Below are positions 34,116-45,097 of a DNA stretch of 64,000 nucleotides, piece by piece. The position numbers and the translations under genes were made by a program. Below the pieces are notes generated by a model. The model searched no databases, had not been told where the DNA came from, and saw only the letters and a list, made by a program, of their open reading frames with translations. Origin of the DNA: Neofusicoccum parvum (lineage: Eukaryota > Ascomycota > Dothideomycetes > Botryosphaeriales > Botryosphaeriaceae); assembly GCA_020912385.1 (NCBI GenBank), contig CP087206.1, positions 248,001 through 312,000 on the forward strand. The letters run 5' to 3'. Positions within the stretch are counted from its first letter, which is position 1. Each line of letters starts with the position of its first letter.

Positions 34116-36288
34116 TCCGACTCGTGGGACGCAGTCCAGGCGAGTCAGTCTTCAATTAGACTAAACTCTTTCATTTCATCTGTCCAGTCTGGATCCGGAT
34201 TTCATAGCAAGTCTGGACCTCGATTTCTCAAAGCGAGTTGTTTATGGAGTGGCTATTGGATGGAAGAATAGAGGGGCTTAACGGGCTCTCGCCTCCAATA
34301 CGCGTTTGCATACTGTTCCGAAGGGACAAAGGAGTCATGGATCACGAAAAGGTAGATGTTTAGAATTAGAGAATTTCCTTGAGCCGTCGGGAGTAGAGAG
34401 GAGAGAATGTGGACAGTTGCTCTTTTGGTGAAGTGAGCATCAAAGTGGGGAGATTTCACTCTTCAATGACACAGCAGACGTTTTTAGTCTTTTCATACCA
34501 CCATTGTCGACGAGCAGCAGACCTGTACGAATGAGAACAATCTGGATTGATGAAAGGGCCAGCAAACGCGATCCAGAACATCATGTGCTGCTTGTTTATC
34601 TTGCTTGCCCTTTCAGGAACAAGCATTCATGATCTTCTCATCTGCCGTGACTGCCCGTCTTCCTGGCCTGTCAGTCCGCACTCCCTTTAGTAATTTGAAA
34701 TGCAAGTCATTGACTTTCCACTCGCAAAGACCTCTGGCGACCAAAAAAGGTGTAAGAGCTTCCCTACCTGTTACGATGACATGGCCAACGAATAAAGGAG
34801 GCACTTCGGAGGATACATTAGCCGCCAGAAAGAACGACCCACCGTTCTAGCGAAGACAGATACCCCGTTGTGGACGGCATCATCGACAAAGGAGCCTGGT
34901 CGGAGTGGTGGGACGAATACGAGGCTCCCTGCGAGTCTATCCAGATGGTCATCGAAGAAGGCATCCGCCACATAGAGCCGGGCGTTGGAGGAACTGCTAA
35001 AGGAAGCTTCGACTGCCTTTACCTGATCTTCAAGAAAGAAAGTGGCGTCATCTGACCTGGGCGTACGATTGTGACACTCCCTGCGCTTCTACTTCAAGTT
35101 TGGACGCGCTCGCTATAGTCATTGAATATCGGCATATTGTCGGAATGTGGATGGGTTGAAGCTCTTCGGGCATCCGGGCTTCCCGTTCCGGAGATGACAC
35201 AGGGCGTGCAGTTTATCGTTGGAGGACTCGTGGCCGACGAAGTGGATTGGATAGTGAGCATGTACTACATGCAGGCGCTTGAAGAGCATAGACTACTTTC
35301 GGCCCTGGTAAAGCTTGTGATCGAGTTCGCTGATCTCTGCGATAATCGTGGCTGGGACGAGAAAGTAAACGGTGCCCTCGGTAGACAGTCTCGCCCACGA
35401 TGTCGAAAGTTCGATCACTGACCGGATGGTATAAGTTCTTACAGGGCCTCGCGCATTCAAATTAGTAGCCATGAATATTATAACGGACTTTGTAAGCAAG
35501 CGAAAAACAAGAAAAGATTTTGCTCATCCCTTTGGTGGGATGCTTTGGCTAGGGTGCACTGGATTAAAACCTTTTCATATATTCACTTATTTTATACAGG
35601 CACTATCAATTGGAAAAACAAACGGAGAAAGAAAGAAGGGAGGAAAGAAAGGTTTAGTTTGAAGAGTACAATAAGCTAAGAATGACACCGTTCATGATGT
35701 GTGCTGGAAGGATGACCGAATTAGTGAGAGAGCTCTGAACACGGAAAATTCACAGCCATGACGCGATCTCACGTATTTCAATTCCAAATTACTCTTCATA
35801 CCATCTCCACACTTCCTTTCCGCAGAGCTTACATATCGGCAGTGGCCCGCACACCTTTTGCACAGATATCCCAGTCCACTGCCAAGTCTTCCGATGGGAT
35901 ACGAGGCACCACTCCCGGACCTCAAATCCCTCCTTTTACAAAGATCCAGATTATTCACCAAGCTTCTATGACAAAGGCGCGGAATCGGCATGTTACCAGA
36001 TAGGATCACTGAATCAAACTCCGAGAGCCAAGAAAAAAGTTCTTCGTACATAGTCAAGACAATCCGGAGGGATGGCGACCAGTACGAGGATTATCAAGCC
36101 TCGGAAATGTGCCGTGATAGGCCTGTAAGCAACGAAAAGGGACGCCGAACTACCACCAACCGTTTCAGACGAGGTGAATAGTGAAACTATAATAGATATC
36201 AAGGATTTGCCACAACGACTTCACTGAACACCGACGATCGTGTCTCTTGCAAGCGTCCAGTTCTCCGACACCGAGGTCTCTATCAGCC
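34116..36288. other. Gene-poor region with possible coding relic (34.8-35.4 kb)
   Basis: About 2.2 kb without a convincing gene. One frame on the plus strand reads protein-like in two blocks, 34822-35052 (AWSEWWDEYEAP, MVIEEGIRHIEPG) and 35122-35418 (GVQFIVGGLVADEVDW, LVKLVIEFADLCDN). It is broken by a TGA and a TAG between the blocks, and the first block has no ATG. It may be the relic of an unidentified gene. Sequence around 35460-35700 is AT-rich. Nothing else is recognised. Confidence 0.3.
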
Positions 36289-37331
36289 ATGCTCACCTCC
36301 TTCCTCACCTGCGGCCTGCTCTTGGGTAGCACATCCGCTCTCCCGCGGACTACCAACACAACCACCAAAACTCCCCTCCGTGTTGAGACATTCATCAGCC
36401 ATGGCGCTTCGCTCGACATGGTGTCCTCCCTGATCGTCGGCTCTGAGGCCGCCATGGTCATCGATCTTCCGCTCACCATCTCGAGCGCCAAAGACCTGGC
36501 GGCCTGGGTCAAGACCAAGACGGACAAGCCTGTGGTGTCGGCATTCACGTCGCACAACCACCCGGATCACTACCTTGGCGCGCGGGCTTTCCTGGAAGCA
36601 TTCCCCAATGCGACGTACTATGCCAGTCCCAAGGCTGTTGACGGGATAACAATCGAGGCTGCTGAAAAGGTAAGCTGTTTGGCCCACGCAAACACATCCC
36701 GTGCTAACCACTTCTCCCCAAGTCCGCCTACTGGGCTCCCATCATCGGCCCGTCCGAAATCGTCTCCAACGCGTCCATCCCCACGCCCTACAACTTCAGC
36801 TTCCTCGCCCTCCCCGGCGATGCCTCACAGCCGATCCAGCTGATCCAACCGCTCGTTGGCGACACCATCGATGAGACGCTCTTCTGGCTCCCGACGACGC
36901 GCACCCTCATCGCTGGCGACAGCGTCTACAGCCACACGCACCACCCGTTCATGGCCGACATGCTGACGCCCGCTCTTACCGCTTCTTGGCTGTCCACGCT
37001 CGACCTCCTCGCGGACCTCGACCCGGCCGTCGTCGTCCCTGGACACGCGCTCTACAACGAATCGTTCGCCGGCACGCAGAATCTGGAGTACACGCGGGAG
37101 TACCTGGCGTTCTGGCAGACAGAGGTTGAGGCGAAAGGCGCCGATTACTACACGCCTGAAGAGCTGTATGAACTGCTTGATGCGCGGTTTCCGGGGAAGC
37201 ACAGCGCGAACTCGGAGCAGCTGTTGAACATCACGGTTGAGAACTTCGGGAGGGGCGGGAGCCGGTTCGCGCATTTTCAGGATTTGACCGTTTATACGGA
37301 CGAGGACAAGCTGGAGGGGTGGGAGTTGTAA
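36289..37331 (+). CDS. Secreted metallo-beta-lactamase-fold hydrolase
   Basis: Two exons (36289-36669, 36723-37331) joined by a 53-bp intron give 329 residues. The N-terminus is a likely signal peptide (MLTSFLTCGLLLGSTSALP). Metal-ligand motifs of the metallo-beta-lactamase fold are complete: H89-N-H91-P-D93-H94, the Asp of LIAGDSVYSHTHHPF, and the late His of VVVPGHALYN. Several N-glycosylation sequons (NATY, NASI, NFSF, NESF, NITV) agree with secretion. The fold covers lactonases, lactamases, thioesterases and others, so substrate is open. Fungal secreted members are sometimes linked to detoxifying plant or microbial compounds. A binuclear zinc centre is expected from the motifs. The upstream in-frame TTG is not a credible start. 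Confidence 0.86.
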
Positions 37332-37472
37332 CAATCTCACGGGAAATTATGTACATAGCTCTGTCACGCAGTCAGCACGCGGCCAACCTGTAATCAGCAT
37401 CACCAGCCCGTTCACTCCTCACCTTTTCAGAGACAACACAGAGCAATCCCTCCTCTCGCCTTCCGTCATCCC

Positions 37473-38465
37473 CTACAGCCTCGGCCCCTCCACGCCCTTC
37501 CAAATCTTCTCAAACACATCCACCCCAAACCTCCCCAACGCGGTCCCCACGCCCACCGCCCCCGCACCCACCCTCCTCATCCTCCTCCACCCATCCGCAT
37601 CCTCCACCCCCCCAACCCCAATAACCATCACATGCCCCAACCCCTCCACCCTCCCCATCGCCTCCCTCAAACCCAACACATTCCCCAACGCCACCGGATG
37701 CAACGGCGCGCCCGCCATCCCGCCCACCCCCGACCCGCCCACCGACCCCAGCGCGCCCTCCAACCCCTCCCCACGCAGCACCAGCGCCGGCGCCAGCGTA
37801 TTCACCGCGGTCACAAAGCTCACCGGCGACGGCCGCACGTCCGCCAGCGCGCCCACAAACTCCGCGAACGCGCCCGCGTGCGCGTACGGCGGGACCTTGA
37901 GGCCGAGCGGCACGGCCGGGGTCACGACGGGCGCCAGCGCGCGCAGGTAGTCGGCGAGGGCGGCGCGCGAGTGGGCGGGCGGCGGCTTGTCCGGGATGTT
38001 GGGGCACGAGAGGTTGAGCTCCATGGCGAGGGGGGCGCGCAGCGTGGCCGCGTGGGATGCGATGAGCGCGTAGCAGGCGGCGGCGTCGGCGGGGGGGCCG
38101 GTGACGGAGAGGATGATGGGTTTGGGGGGGAGGGAGGGGGGGCGCTCGGCGGAGAGGGTGGCGGCGAAGGCGAGGTAGGTGGAGAGCGGGTGCGGGCTGT
38201 AGCCGAGCGTGTTGAGGCTGCCGGTGTGGGTGGGCGGTGTGGTGCTGGGGGTTGGGTTGGGGCCGCCTGGCGCAGGGGCTTGCGTGGTGGGCGAGAAGAA
38301 GGTGTATTGGTTGACGGCGTCGTCGTGCGGGAAGCCGGCGAGGAGGCTGGTGCGCGTGGTGATGGCGCCGGTGTAGGGCGAGGCGTAGAGGGCGCGCAGC
38401 TGGGCGAGGTCGGTGGCCCATGGGTTGGCCGAGTTGAGCAGCGGCGGGTTGATGTCGAGGGGCAT
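37473..38465 (-). CDS. Class 1A dihydroorotate dehydrogenase
   Basis: A single exon of 330 residues starts at ATG 38465. Landmarks of class 1A (soluble, fumarate-linked) dihydroorotate dehydrogenase are the N-terminal NSANPWATDLAQLRALYASP, the active-site loop ELNLSCPNIPDKP with catalytic-type Cys154, LGLKVPPYA, and the FMN-phosphate loop VMVIGVGGVEDADGW with AVGVGTALGRFG. It has no mitochondrial presequence or membrane helix, unlike the class 2 enzyme that normally serves pyrimidine synthesis in filamentous ascomycetes. It may therefore be a second, cytosolic enzyme (as in yeast URA1) or act on a related pyrimidine. Very high GC gives a long open frame on the opposite strand, which is a shadow. 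The GGCT-like gene lies 232 bp upstream on the same strand. Confidence 0.88.
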   Translation of the reverse strand: MPLDINPPLLNSANPWATDLAQLRALYASPYTGAITTRTSLLAGFPHDDAVNQYTFFSPTTQAPAPGGPNPTPSTTPPTHTGSLNTLGYSPHPLSTYLAFAATLSAERPPSLPPKPIILSVTGPPADAAACYALIASHAATLRAPLAMELNLSCPNIPDKPPPAHSRAALADYLRALAPVVTPAVPLGLKVPPYAHAGAFAEFVGALADVRPSPVSFVTAVNTLAPALVLRGEGLEGALGSVGGSGVGGMAGAPLHPVALGNVLGLREAMGRVEGLGHVMVIGVGGVEDADGWRRMRRVGAGAVGVGTALGRFGVDVFEKIWKGVEGPRL

Positions 38466-38697
38466 GGTGGCGGTTGCTGCTCAGCTAGGGTTGTGGCGGG
38501 CGGGCGGGGGCAGGGAGGAATTGGCGATGAGGAGGCGGCGCATCGTGTGGGATGGTCCGGGGAGGGTGAGGTGAAGGTATACCCAAGGCTGGCGGCTATC
38601 AGCGGGAGGGGCCGCTGATAAGTAAGTAGGTCGCGGAGGTGAGCGAGCGGCCCGAACGAGCCACGACCGACGCCTCGCTCCCGTGCTCCCTTCCGCA

Positions 38698-39324
38698 TCA
38701 TTTCTCAGCTTGAGGGCGGACAACAGACTGCTTGAAATATTTCCGGTAGTGTTCGAGGTCAAATGAGCCGTCGGAGAGCTCTGGGCTGCTCGGATCTCCC
38801 GCCCAGCAAAACGTGCGGGCCCCCTCCATCTCCGCTCCGTCCTCCAATTTGATGTCGCAAAAGCACCATTCGTAAGCCGAAGTCTCATAGTCACGAAGCC
38901 GGTTGAATTGGCCAGAGTCTTCAATCCTGCACGTTGTACCCCGGACTTCGCTGCCCTCTCGCGGTACCAGCGCAGGATAAATGCCCCACATCTTGACACA
39001 GAATCCGGTGATCTTTGCCTCTTGTATACCGGGTAGCTTGCTGAGGCCGAGCACTGTCTGTAAGACTTCCGCATCCATCAGGGAGCCGTAGAAAAAAACG
39101 GAGCAAGGCGCGAAAGGAATGCGGGGCTCTGTATGGCTTTTCCGGGATTCGTGGGCCTTTGCAAGTTCTGTGAACCTTTCTGCAAGCGCTATCTGTCGTG
39201 GAGATTGGTGGTAAAGCCGTTCCGGTATCTGGAACTGAGGGAGGAGAGGCGGCGGCGGAGGCGGTGGGGGCGATTGGTTGTTGTGAATTTCTTGCGGAAC
39301 GTCTTGCTCCTTGTTAGCCTCCAT
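38698..39324 (-). CDS. Gamma-glutamylcyclotransferase-like (AIG2/GGCT fold) protein
   Basis: The frame gives 208 residues from the ATG at 39324. An upstream in-frame ATG at 39483 would add 53 residues without conserved features. After a Pro-rich, charged N-terminus the GGCT/AIG2 fold starts with FFYGSLMDAEVLQTVLG (YGSL at 79-82, the substrate-binding loop of the family), then AKITGFCVKMWGIYPALVPREGS and GTTCRIEDSGQFNRLRDYE, with the Glu/Tyr region YETSAYEW. Members release 5-oxoproline from gamma-glutamyl peptides or act on related amines. The catalytic Glu of the family could be the one in RDYE, so activity is plausible but unproven. The protein is probably cytosolic. Confidence 0.8.
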   Translation of the reverse strand: MEANKEQDVPQEIHNNQSPPPPPPPPLLPQFQIPERLYHQSPRQIALAERFTELAKAHESRKSHTEPRIPFAPCSVFFYGSLMDAEVLQTVLGLSKLPGIQEAKITGFCVKMWGIYPALVPREGSEVRGTTCRIEDSGQFNRLRDYETSAYEWCFCDIKLEDGAEMEGARTFCWAGDPSSPELSDGSFDLEHYRKYFKQSVVRPQAEK

Positions 39325-39556
39325 GATGTGCAGGACCCTGGAGCGTGAGGACTTCCGACAGCTCTGCGATCGATGCCTGCATTGGTTGTGGAAGGAGACG
39401 GATGCTGCAGGCAGCAGCCCCTTAAGCTTGAGTAATGGGAGAGGCACAGCAAGCCACGAACGCAGCAACTTAACCTCACGCATGCTCTATCAAAGCTCTG
39501 CATATCCTCAAAGCAACTCCTCGATAAGGAAAGTATGTAGCGCAAGGAAGACACAC

Positions 39557-41881
39557 TCAAATGATGACAACCCATTTGCCGTGCTGGGCTGCAGCCGCTT
39601 TGACCGCACAATCCTCACAGCACAGTTTTCCACGAAGCATGGTCCTTCGACTCGCCTCAATAATGGTGGTATCTCCAACCGCCAGCCACCTAGCTCGCGC
39701 ATCACCTTTTACAAGCACGACAACAACCTTTTCAGGCACCGAGGTGCCATTCTTCGCCTCTTCCTGTCCAGACCAGCGCCAAACTCTACCAGCCGTGGCA
39801 ACTCCTGATCCAAGCTCTGCTGCATCACTCCCGCCAACGGCGAGCCCGAGTTGCCTATGTGGGCAAGGTGGCGCGGTGACAGTCTTCCACAGCCCCTCGA
39901 AGAACGCTCTGCAAGACTGATTCACCTCAAACCAGGAAGGTTCTCCCCGCTGATCCAGATGCTCGATGTGTTCTCCTCGAAACTTTATGGCCAGGTGGAA
40001 GCCGTTGTCACGCGACCCGTAATGCTCAATGCGGTCGTGGACTGGAGAGATGCACCGTGGGACGTACGTCTCCTCACCGCGGTCACGTATCAATTTGGCG
40101 TCACGACTGATATTCCCGGTGACCTCGATTCTTGACGGAAGCGCATCACGAACACGATTCTTCCGTTCCATGGTTCTTGCATTTGTAATGACACCCTTGC
40201 GGATGAAAAGGCTGTCGCGGACGATGGTGGAGGGGTCGCTGTCGCCGTAGGTCGGGAGACTGATTGTCCACCCGAAATCACTGACCATGAAACAATCGCC
40301 ATCTCCGCCACTGTCCTTCGCGGAAACGGCGAGGGCAAGATCCCGGCCCAGAAGAAGCCTCGAAATGTGAGCGAAGAGGTCGTGGGATCGAAATGGAATA
40401 GTTTTGCTCCTCATAACTCGTATTCGGCGCATGAGGTCGGCTACGGTCTCGAAGTTGTCTTCGAGGACGAGTTTGATATCCGTACAGTCGTCAATGCCAA
40501 CAACAGCTGCTATGCACAGAAGTGTGATGGCAATATCAACGAACGTAAGAGGGCCTACCGGGGGACATCCGTGCTGGTCCTGCTGGAAAGTAGCGGGCAA
40601 TTTCAGACCACGCCATGATGTTGCTTTCGCCATCACGTTCAGATGCTCTTCCGCGCTAGCTTCCTCATAGGGTATTTTAGCGGCCAAGTCCGGGTTGTAG
40701 GGGTGAGCAAAGTATATCCTAGCCGCGTCGTAAATCTTTCTGCGATCTATGCTGCATTTTTCCAAGACGTCATCGTTATTTCCTGTTGTTCGGACGAGCC
40801 TTTCGGAAATCAGCCGTGCCATGACTATTACCACTTGGGCACCTTCCACCAAAAAAGAATGGTCCGGCTCTTGAATAAATAGATCCAGCTACTCTCCGAT
40901 ATGCCGACATAGAATGATGGTTCCGTACCCGCGGAGTTTCAACCGCTCCCTTGCCTCCATGGGTGAGGATGCGTCGTCGAGATCTGGTCCGATCTTGATG
41001 ATCTCATCCCTATTGCTATCGAGAACACTTACGGAAGACGGCCTTTCATACCACCCATTGTGCTCGACGATGATTGATGGATTTGGGCAATCATCCTTAG
41101 GGAAGCCCACTTTTCGTGAGGTGCTGCGATCTACGACAAATACGCTGAGACCAAGTAAATGATGCGCCCAAACAATCAGCGTGAGCATCCCGTCTGGCTC
41201 GTTGACTATCATGAACCGCTCCTCAGGCACTCTCTGAACAATGTATAAACAATCCAAGCAAGCTCGGAGAACATTGGTCGAGAGTCTGACGGCTTCGTCG
41301 CTTGGTAATAAAAGCTTCGCGCTTTGTAGCTTGATTCTGACTGGGTCGATGTAGAGGAACCAGTCGAACTCGGAGGTTTGTGAGCTGCATGCCTCGAGTA
41401 CATTGACGATGCCGCTGAAACCAGGGCTAGGTCTTGCTCCAGGTATTCCCATCTCCAACCGCTTGTTCAGGCAATCATCCAGTGCGGATGCGAGGCTGAT
41501 GCGTTCATGGACCCATCCCAAGAATGAGAGTTGTATCACCGAGGCCATAAGGCTTTGGTTGGTCGGTGACGATGCTTCGGTAAGCGTTGGCCCAGCCCCG
41601 GTGCTCAGAGCTAAGACGCTGCCCTGTTGGATTGGCTTGACTTCGATCGCCTGAAGCACATCGGTACGAAAGCGCCGCTCGAGTTTCGGCTCGATCTTTG
41701 CACGTCCAAGAACGTCAGCCATATCTGCTTCCACAAGGAGGTCGGAACCGGAAAGGCGAAGATTCCGGGCAAGCGCAAGAATACTGTCGTAGGCTGACTG
41801 CGCTGCCTTGCGCACCGCTGGCGTCCCGAACACCCTGGTTAGCTCTACGCCGAGCTGTACTCCAATAGAGAAATCTGGCAT
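39557..41881 (-). CDS. Hypothetical protein, frame interrupted by one in-frame TAG (possible pseudogene)
   Basis: From ATG 41881 (MPDFSIGVQLG) the frame runs 330 codons to a TAG at 40889-40891 and then stays open in the same phase to 39557. The total is about 774 codons with one internal stop. Both halves look coding: FLGWVHERISLASALDDCLN and GIVNVLEACSSQ before the stop, QVVIVMARLISERLV and FVDIAITLLCIAAVVGIDDC after it. An unbroken frame of this length, with no other stop, suggests one gene. The TAG may be a recent nonsense change (CAG to TAG would restore Gln) or a programmed readthrough. It could also lie in a 66-nt intron with a weak donor (GTCGGC to GAAG, 40919-40854), whose removal keeps the frame. 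I recognise no domain. The N-terminus resembles lineage-restricted fungal proteins of unknown function. Confidence 0.6.
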
Positions 41882-42566
41882 CTTGTTGCAGGGCAAAAGA
41901 CAAAATTGGAGCCGGAAGAATGGAAGAACAAAACGTTCAAGTGGGCTTTGATGAAGAACATTCAGTAGTGTGGAAGATAGGTCAGGCTGAAGCGTTATAT
42001 ATTCTCAATTGAAGAACGCCTTGCGAGGCTTGTACTCCCTTCAACGGAGTACGCGGCAGCCTATGCAACGTAAGCAGAGCAAATGGAGTTCCTTATTTGC
42101 GGATAATTCCCACATGTCCAGGACTCAGCAGCATGGCGCTCACACCTGAGCCAATAACGACGTTGACATGGATAACGACGAGTTGATATGTCGCAACGTG
42201 GCAAGGCTGATTCTGGCGGAACCCCCTCTCTCGGAACCCCCAGTCCCACTCACCCGTAGCTATTCTACTCGGCTGTAGCCTTCTTGAGAGAATAGAATGC
42301 CCGAATAATTCCAGCCCGCGAACTATTAGCCAAAGATTTTGTAATGGGAAAACTTGAACCTCGATGACTGAATTGCATCACATTTCTTCGCCTGGTCGAA
42401 TTTTGCTTGGCCCAGTAACGCGCTCCAAAGCTGCTCGACAGCTCCCGCAGACCCGCCCCAAACTTTCTTGCCGACCTTGCCCAACTTGCAGTCAGTTCCT
42501 GCACCACTCCATCTGTTTTCCTCAAGTATCCGAGCTGATAGATGATACCAACCACGACGAGCGTAT
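41882..42566. other. Intergenic region between CLF1 and the interrupted gene
   Basis: No gene is supported in these 685 bp. They hold the promoter of the gene starting at 41881 and the CLF1 3' UTR. Confidence 0.4.
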
Positions 42567-44710
42567 TCAATCGCCATTCTGCCCCTCGACCTCCTGCTTC
42601 TTCTTCCACTCCGCCGCCTTCTGCAGCAGCTTCGACAGCTTGGCCTCGCTCTCCGTGTCCGCCGGGAAGACGTAGTCCATGTACTCCTCGAATTCCATGC
42701 CGCCATCGGCCGTGTCCAGCCTCCTCCTCTTCTTGACGCGCTTGGGCATCTGCTTCTCGACCTTGTCCAGATCCTCCGCCGAGCCATGCGTCTGCTCGAA
42801 GGACTTCCAGGCGTTGAGGAGGGCGACGCGCTGGCTTGTGTTAGTAGGGAGTTTCCTATGGGATTGCGAGAGTCGTGGCTTACCTCTTCCTTGAGATCCT
42901 TCTCCTTCATGCTCTTGTACGCGCGCTCGAACACGCTCCTGGCCCGCCTCTTGGCCTCCTCGCTGACCGGCCGCTCCTCGTCGTCCTCCTCGCCCTCGTC
43001 GGGCACGTTGATCTCGAAATGCGCGTAGCTGATCCAGACCTTGACATGGTCCGTTTTGGCCAGCAGGCGCTCGTACAGCGTCCGCGTGCGGTCGTACTCG
43101 CCTTCCTCCTCCTCGAAGTCGATGTACGACTTCCAGACGAGCTCGGGCATGTCGAGCGTCTCCTGCTGCACAGCCAGCTCGAAGATGGCGCGGGCACGAT
43201 CGAGGTCATCGAGACCGCGTTCCAGTTCGCTGAACTTGATCCAGGCTTGGGAGTTACTGGGGTTCCATTCGATGTGCTTCTCGTAAAGGGTGCGGCACCT
43301 GCTGAACTCGAAGAGCTTGAGCTCAAGTTCGATATAGCCCTTGAACAGCTTGTCCTTCGGGCACATGCCAATGGCTTGACCCAGAGTTTTCCGTGCTGCT
43401 GGCAGGCTCATGTGTCTGACCTCGAACTGAGCCTTGAGCAGCCAAACCTTGGCGAATGTGAACTTCTTATGGGGAATAAGTTTCAAGCACTCGTTGTAGA
43501 TCTGACGTGCCCTATCGATGTCCTTAGCGTCCATCTCCTCCCATAGAGCGTAGAATATCCACAGGTAGATATATCTCCGCCAGTGGCGCTTTTCTTGGGT
43601 GGGTGGGATCTGGGCTATCGCGCGCTCGTAGGCATCCCGAACGCGATCTACGTCCCCTGCGGTTTCTTCTAATCTGGCGAGATCGATCCAGTTGTCGTAG
43701 TTCTTCGGGTTTTCCTTGATGGCCTCCTCGTATTGCACCCTGCGTTTGGACAAAATGACATCTTCCACGCCTTCTCGGTCGCCGAACTGCTTCTCAAATC
43801 TAGCCCATGTTAGCGTAAATATTGCAGTATTTGAAATGGGCTTCACGTACTGTGTATAAGCCTTGTGGAGGTTCATGGATTTGGATCGCGGCATGCGATC
43901 CAAAGCATACTTGTAAATTGCGCGAGCACGCTCAAACTCCTTGAGCCTTGCCTCAAATCGCGCGTATGCCATGAACAACTTCTCATCCATGAACTCCTCG
44001 CCCAATGCCTCAACAGCCTGACCAAAGACCTCCCGCACCAAGTCACTAGTTCCGAATTCCTCCTCAAAGCGCGCCCACTTGATCCAATTGCGCGGTTCCG
44101 GGTGAACCTGGCAGAAACGCTCAAAAATTGCTCGTGCACGGTCGTATTCGTTGTACCGCTTCTCCAACTTGATGTAGGCGCTCCACGCATTCTCGTCGGG
44201 TTCCCAAGACATCCAGCGCTCAAAGACCTGGCGGGTACCGGGAATGTTGCCCAGGGTCTCCTCCATGTAGACATACTTGTACCAGATCTTGTCCACACGC
44301 GGCAGAATGGTGACGGCGCGGTCGAGCAGGTTGCGAGCATGGTTGATGTTGCGCGTCTTGATCTCGCAGTCGACGTAGCGGATCCACAGCGTCACCTGGG
44401 TCGGGTCGACATCCAGAGCGCGCTCGAAGATGGAGCGGGCGCGCCGGAACTCCTTCTGCTCGATTTCCCACTGCGCGTAGCGCATCCAGTTGTTCATGTT
44501 AACCCGGTTGCGGCGAACATAGTCCTCGAACTCCTTGCGCTTGCGACCCTGGAACTCATGGAGCTCCTCGAGGTCGGCGAAGCGCTGGGTAGGGGCCTGG
44601 AGGCCGGGTTCCTGGCGGTCAACGGCTTCGCGCAGCAGCTGCTCGGCGCTGATCTGGATGGGCGCCGCCTGCTTGTTCTTGACCCGCGGAGGGCCGCGTG
44701 AGGACTCCAT
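42567..44710 (-). CDS. CLF1: Pre-mRNA-splicing factor Clf1 / crooked-neck (HAT repeats)
   Basis: Three exons (44710-43851, 43799-42884, 42830-42567) give 679 residues, matching fungal Clf1. Half-a-TPR (HAT) repeats run through most of the protein (W-x-x-Y/W pairs such as [55 protein letters not shown]). The conserved [19 protein letters not shown] segment is restored exactly by intron 1. A basic KRVKKRRRL stretch lies near the C-terminus. Clf1 is a scaffold of the Prp19-associated complex needed for addition of the U4/U6.U5 tri-snRNP in the nucleus (established knowledge). Intron 1 (51 nt) has no stop in frame, so retention would insert 17 residues. The gene shares its promoter region with PRP31. 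Confidence 0.95.
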
Positions 44711-45097
44711 GGCGGCGGTAGGGTGGGTCGAACGTCGGGATCGGGTGCAGGAGTGGCGGTGGAGGAGATCCGGCGTGGACGGGGAGGATTCGGCAGCGCA
44801 GGATACGTGCGAGACGGGACGCAGAGGGCGTGGTGAGGAGCTTGTTTAGACGAGAAAGTTGGAGCTTCGGCGGCGCAGATTGAAGTCGGCGCGCGGAAAC
44901 GCCGACGGCGCCAAGCCTCTGCGCGTCAAAGCCCTAGGCGCGAGCCACCCGAGCCGTAACTTTACAACTTTCCGCGACGAGCCTCGTCCGCCGCCTGACA
45001 GCTTTGCCACCGGACTGCCTGCCCCAGCCGTGGTTTCTGGAGCTCGCCGCTTCTCACCTGCACCTTGTCTGCACCTCCGGCACGCCAAACCGCGATC
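44711..45097. promoter_or_regulatory. Bidirectional promoter region of CLF1 and PRP31
   Basis: Only 387 bp separate the divergent starts of two spliceosome genes, so the promoters must abut or overlap. No TATA box is visible and the sequence is GC-rich, as expected for housekeeping promoters. Confidence 0.65.

Noticed and set aside
37632..38618. 328-codon plus-strand frame opposite the dihydroorotate dehydrogenase
   Set aside because: Gly/Arg-rich shadow of a very GC-rich gene with no recognisable motif.
43865..44701. 278-codon plus-strand frame opposite CLF1
   Set aside because: Antisense shadow; the minus strand encodes conserved HAT repeats through this interval.
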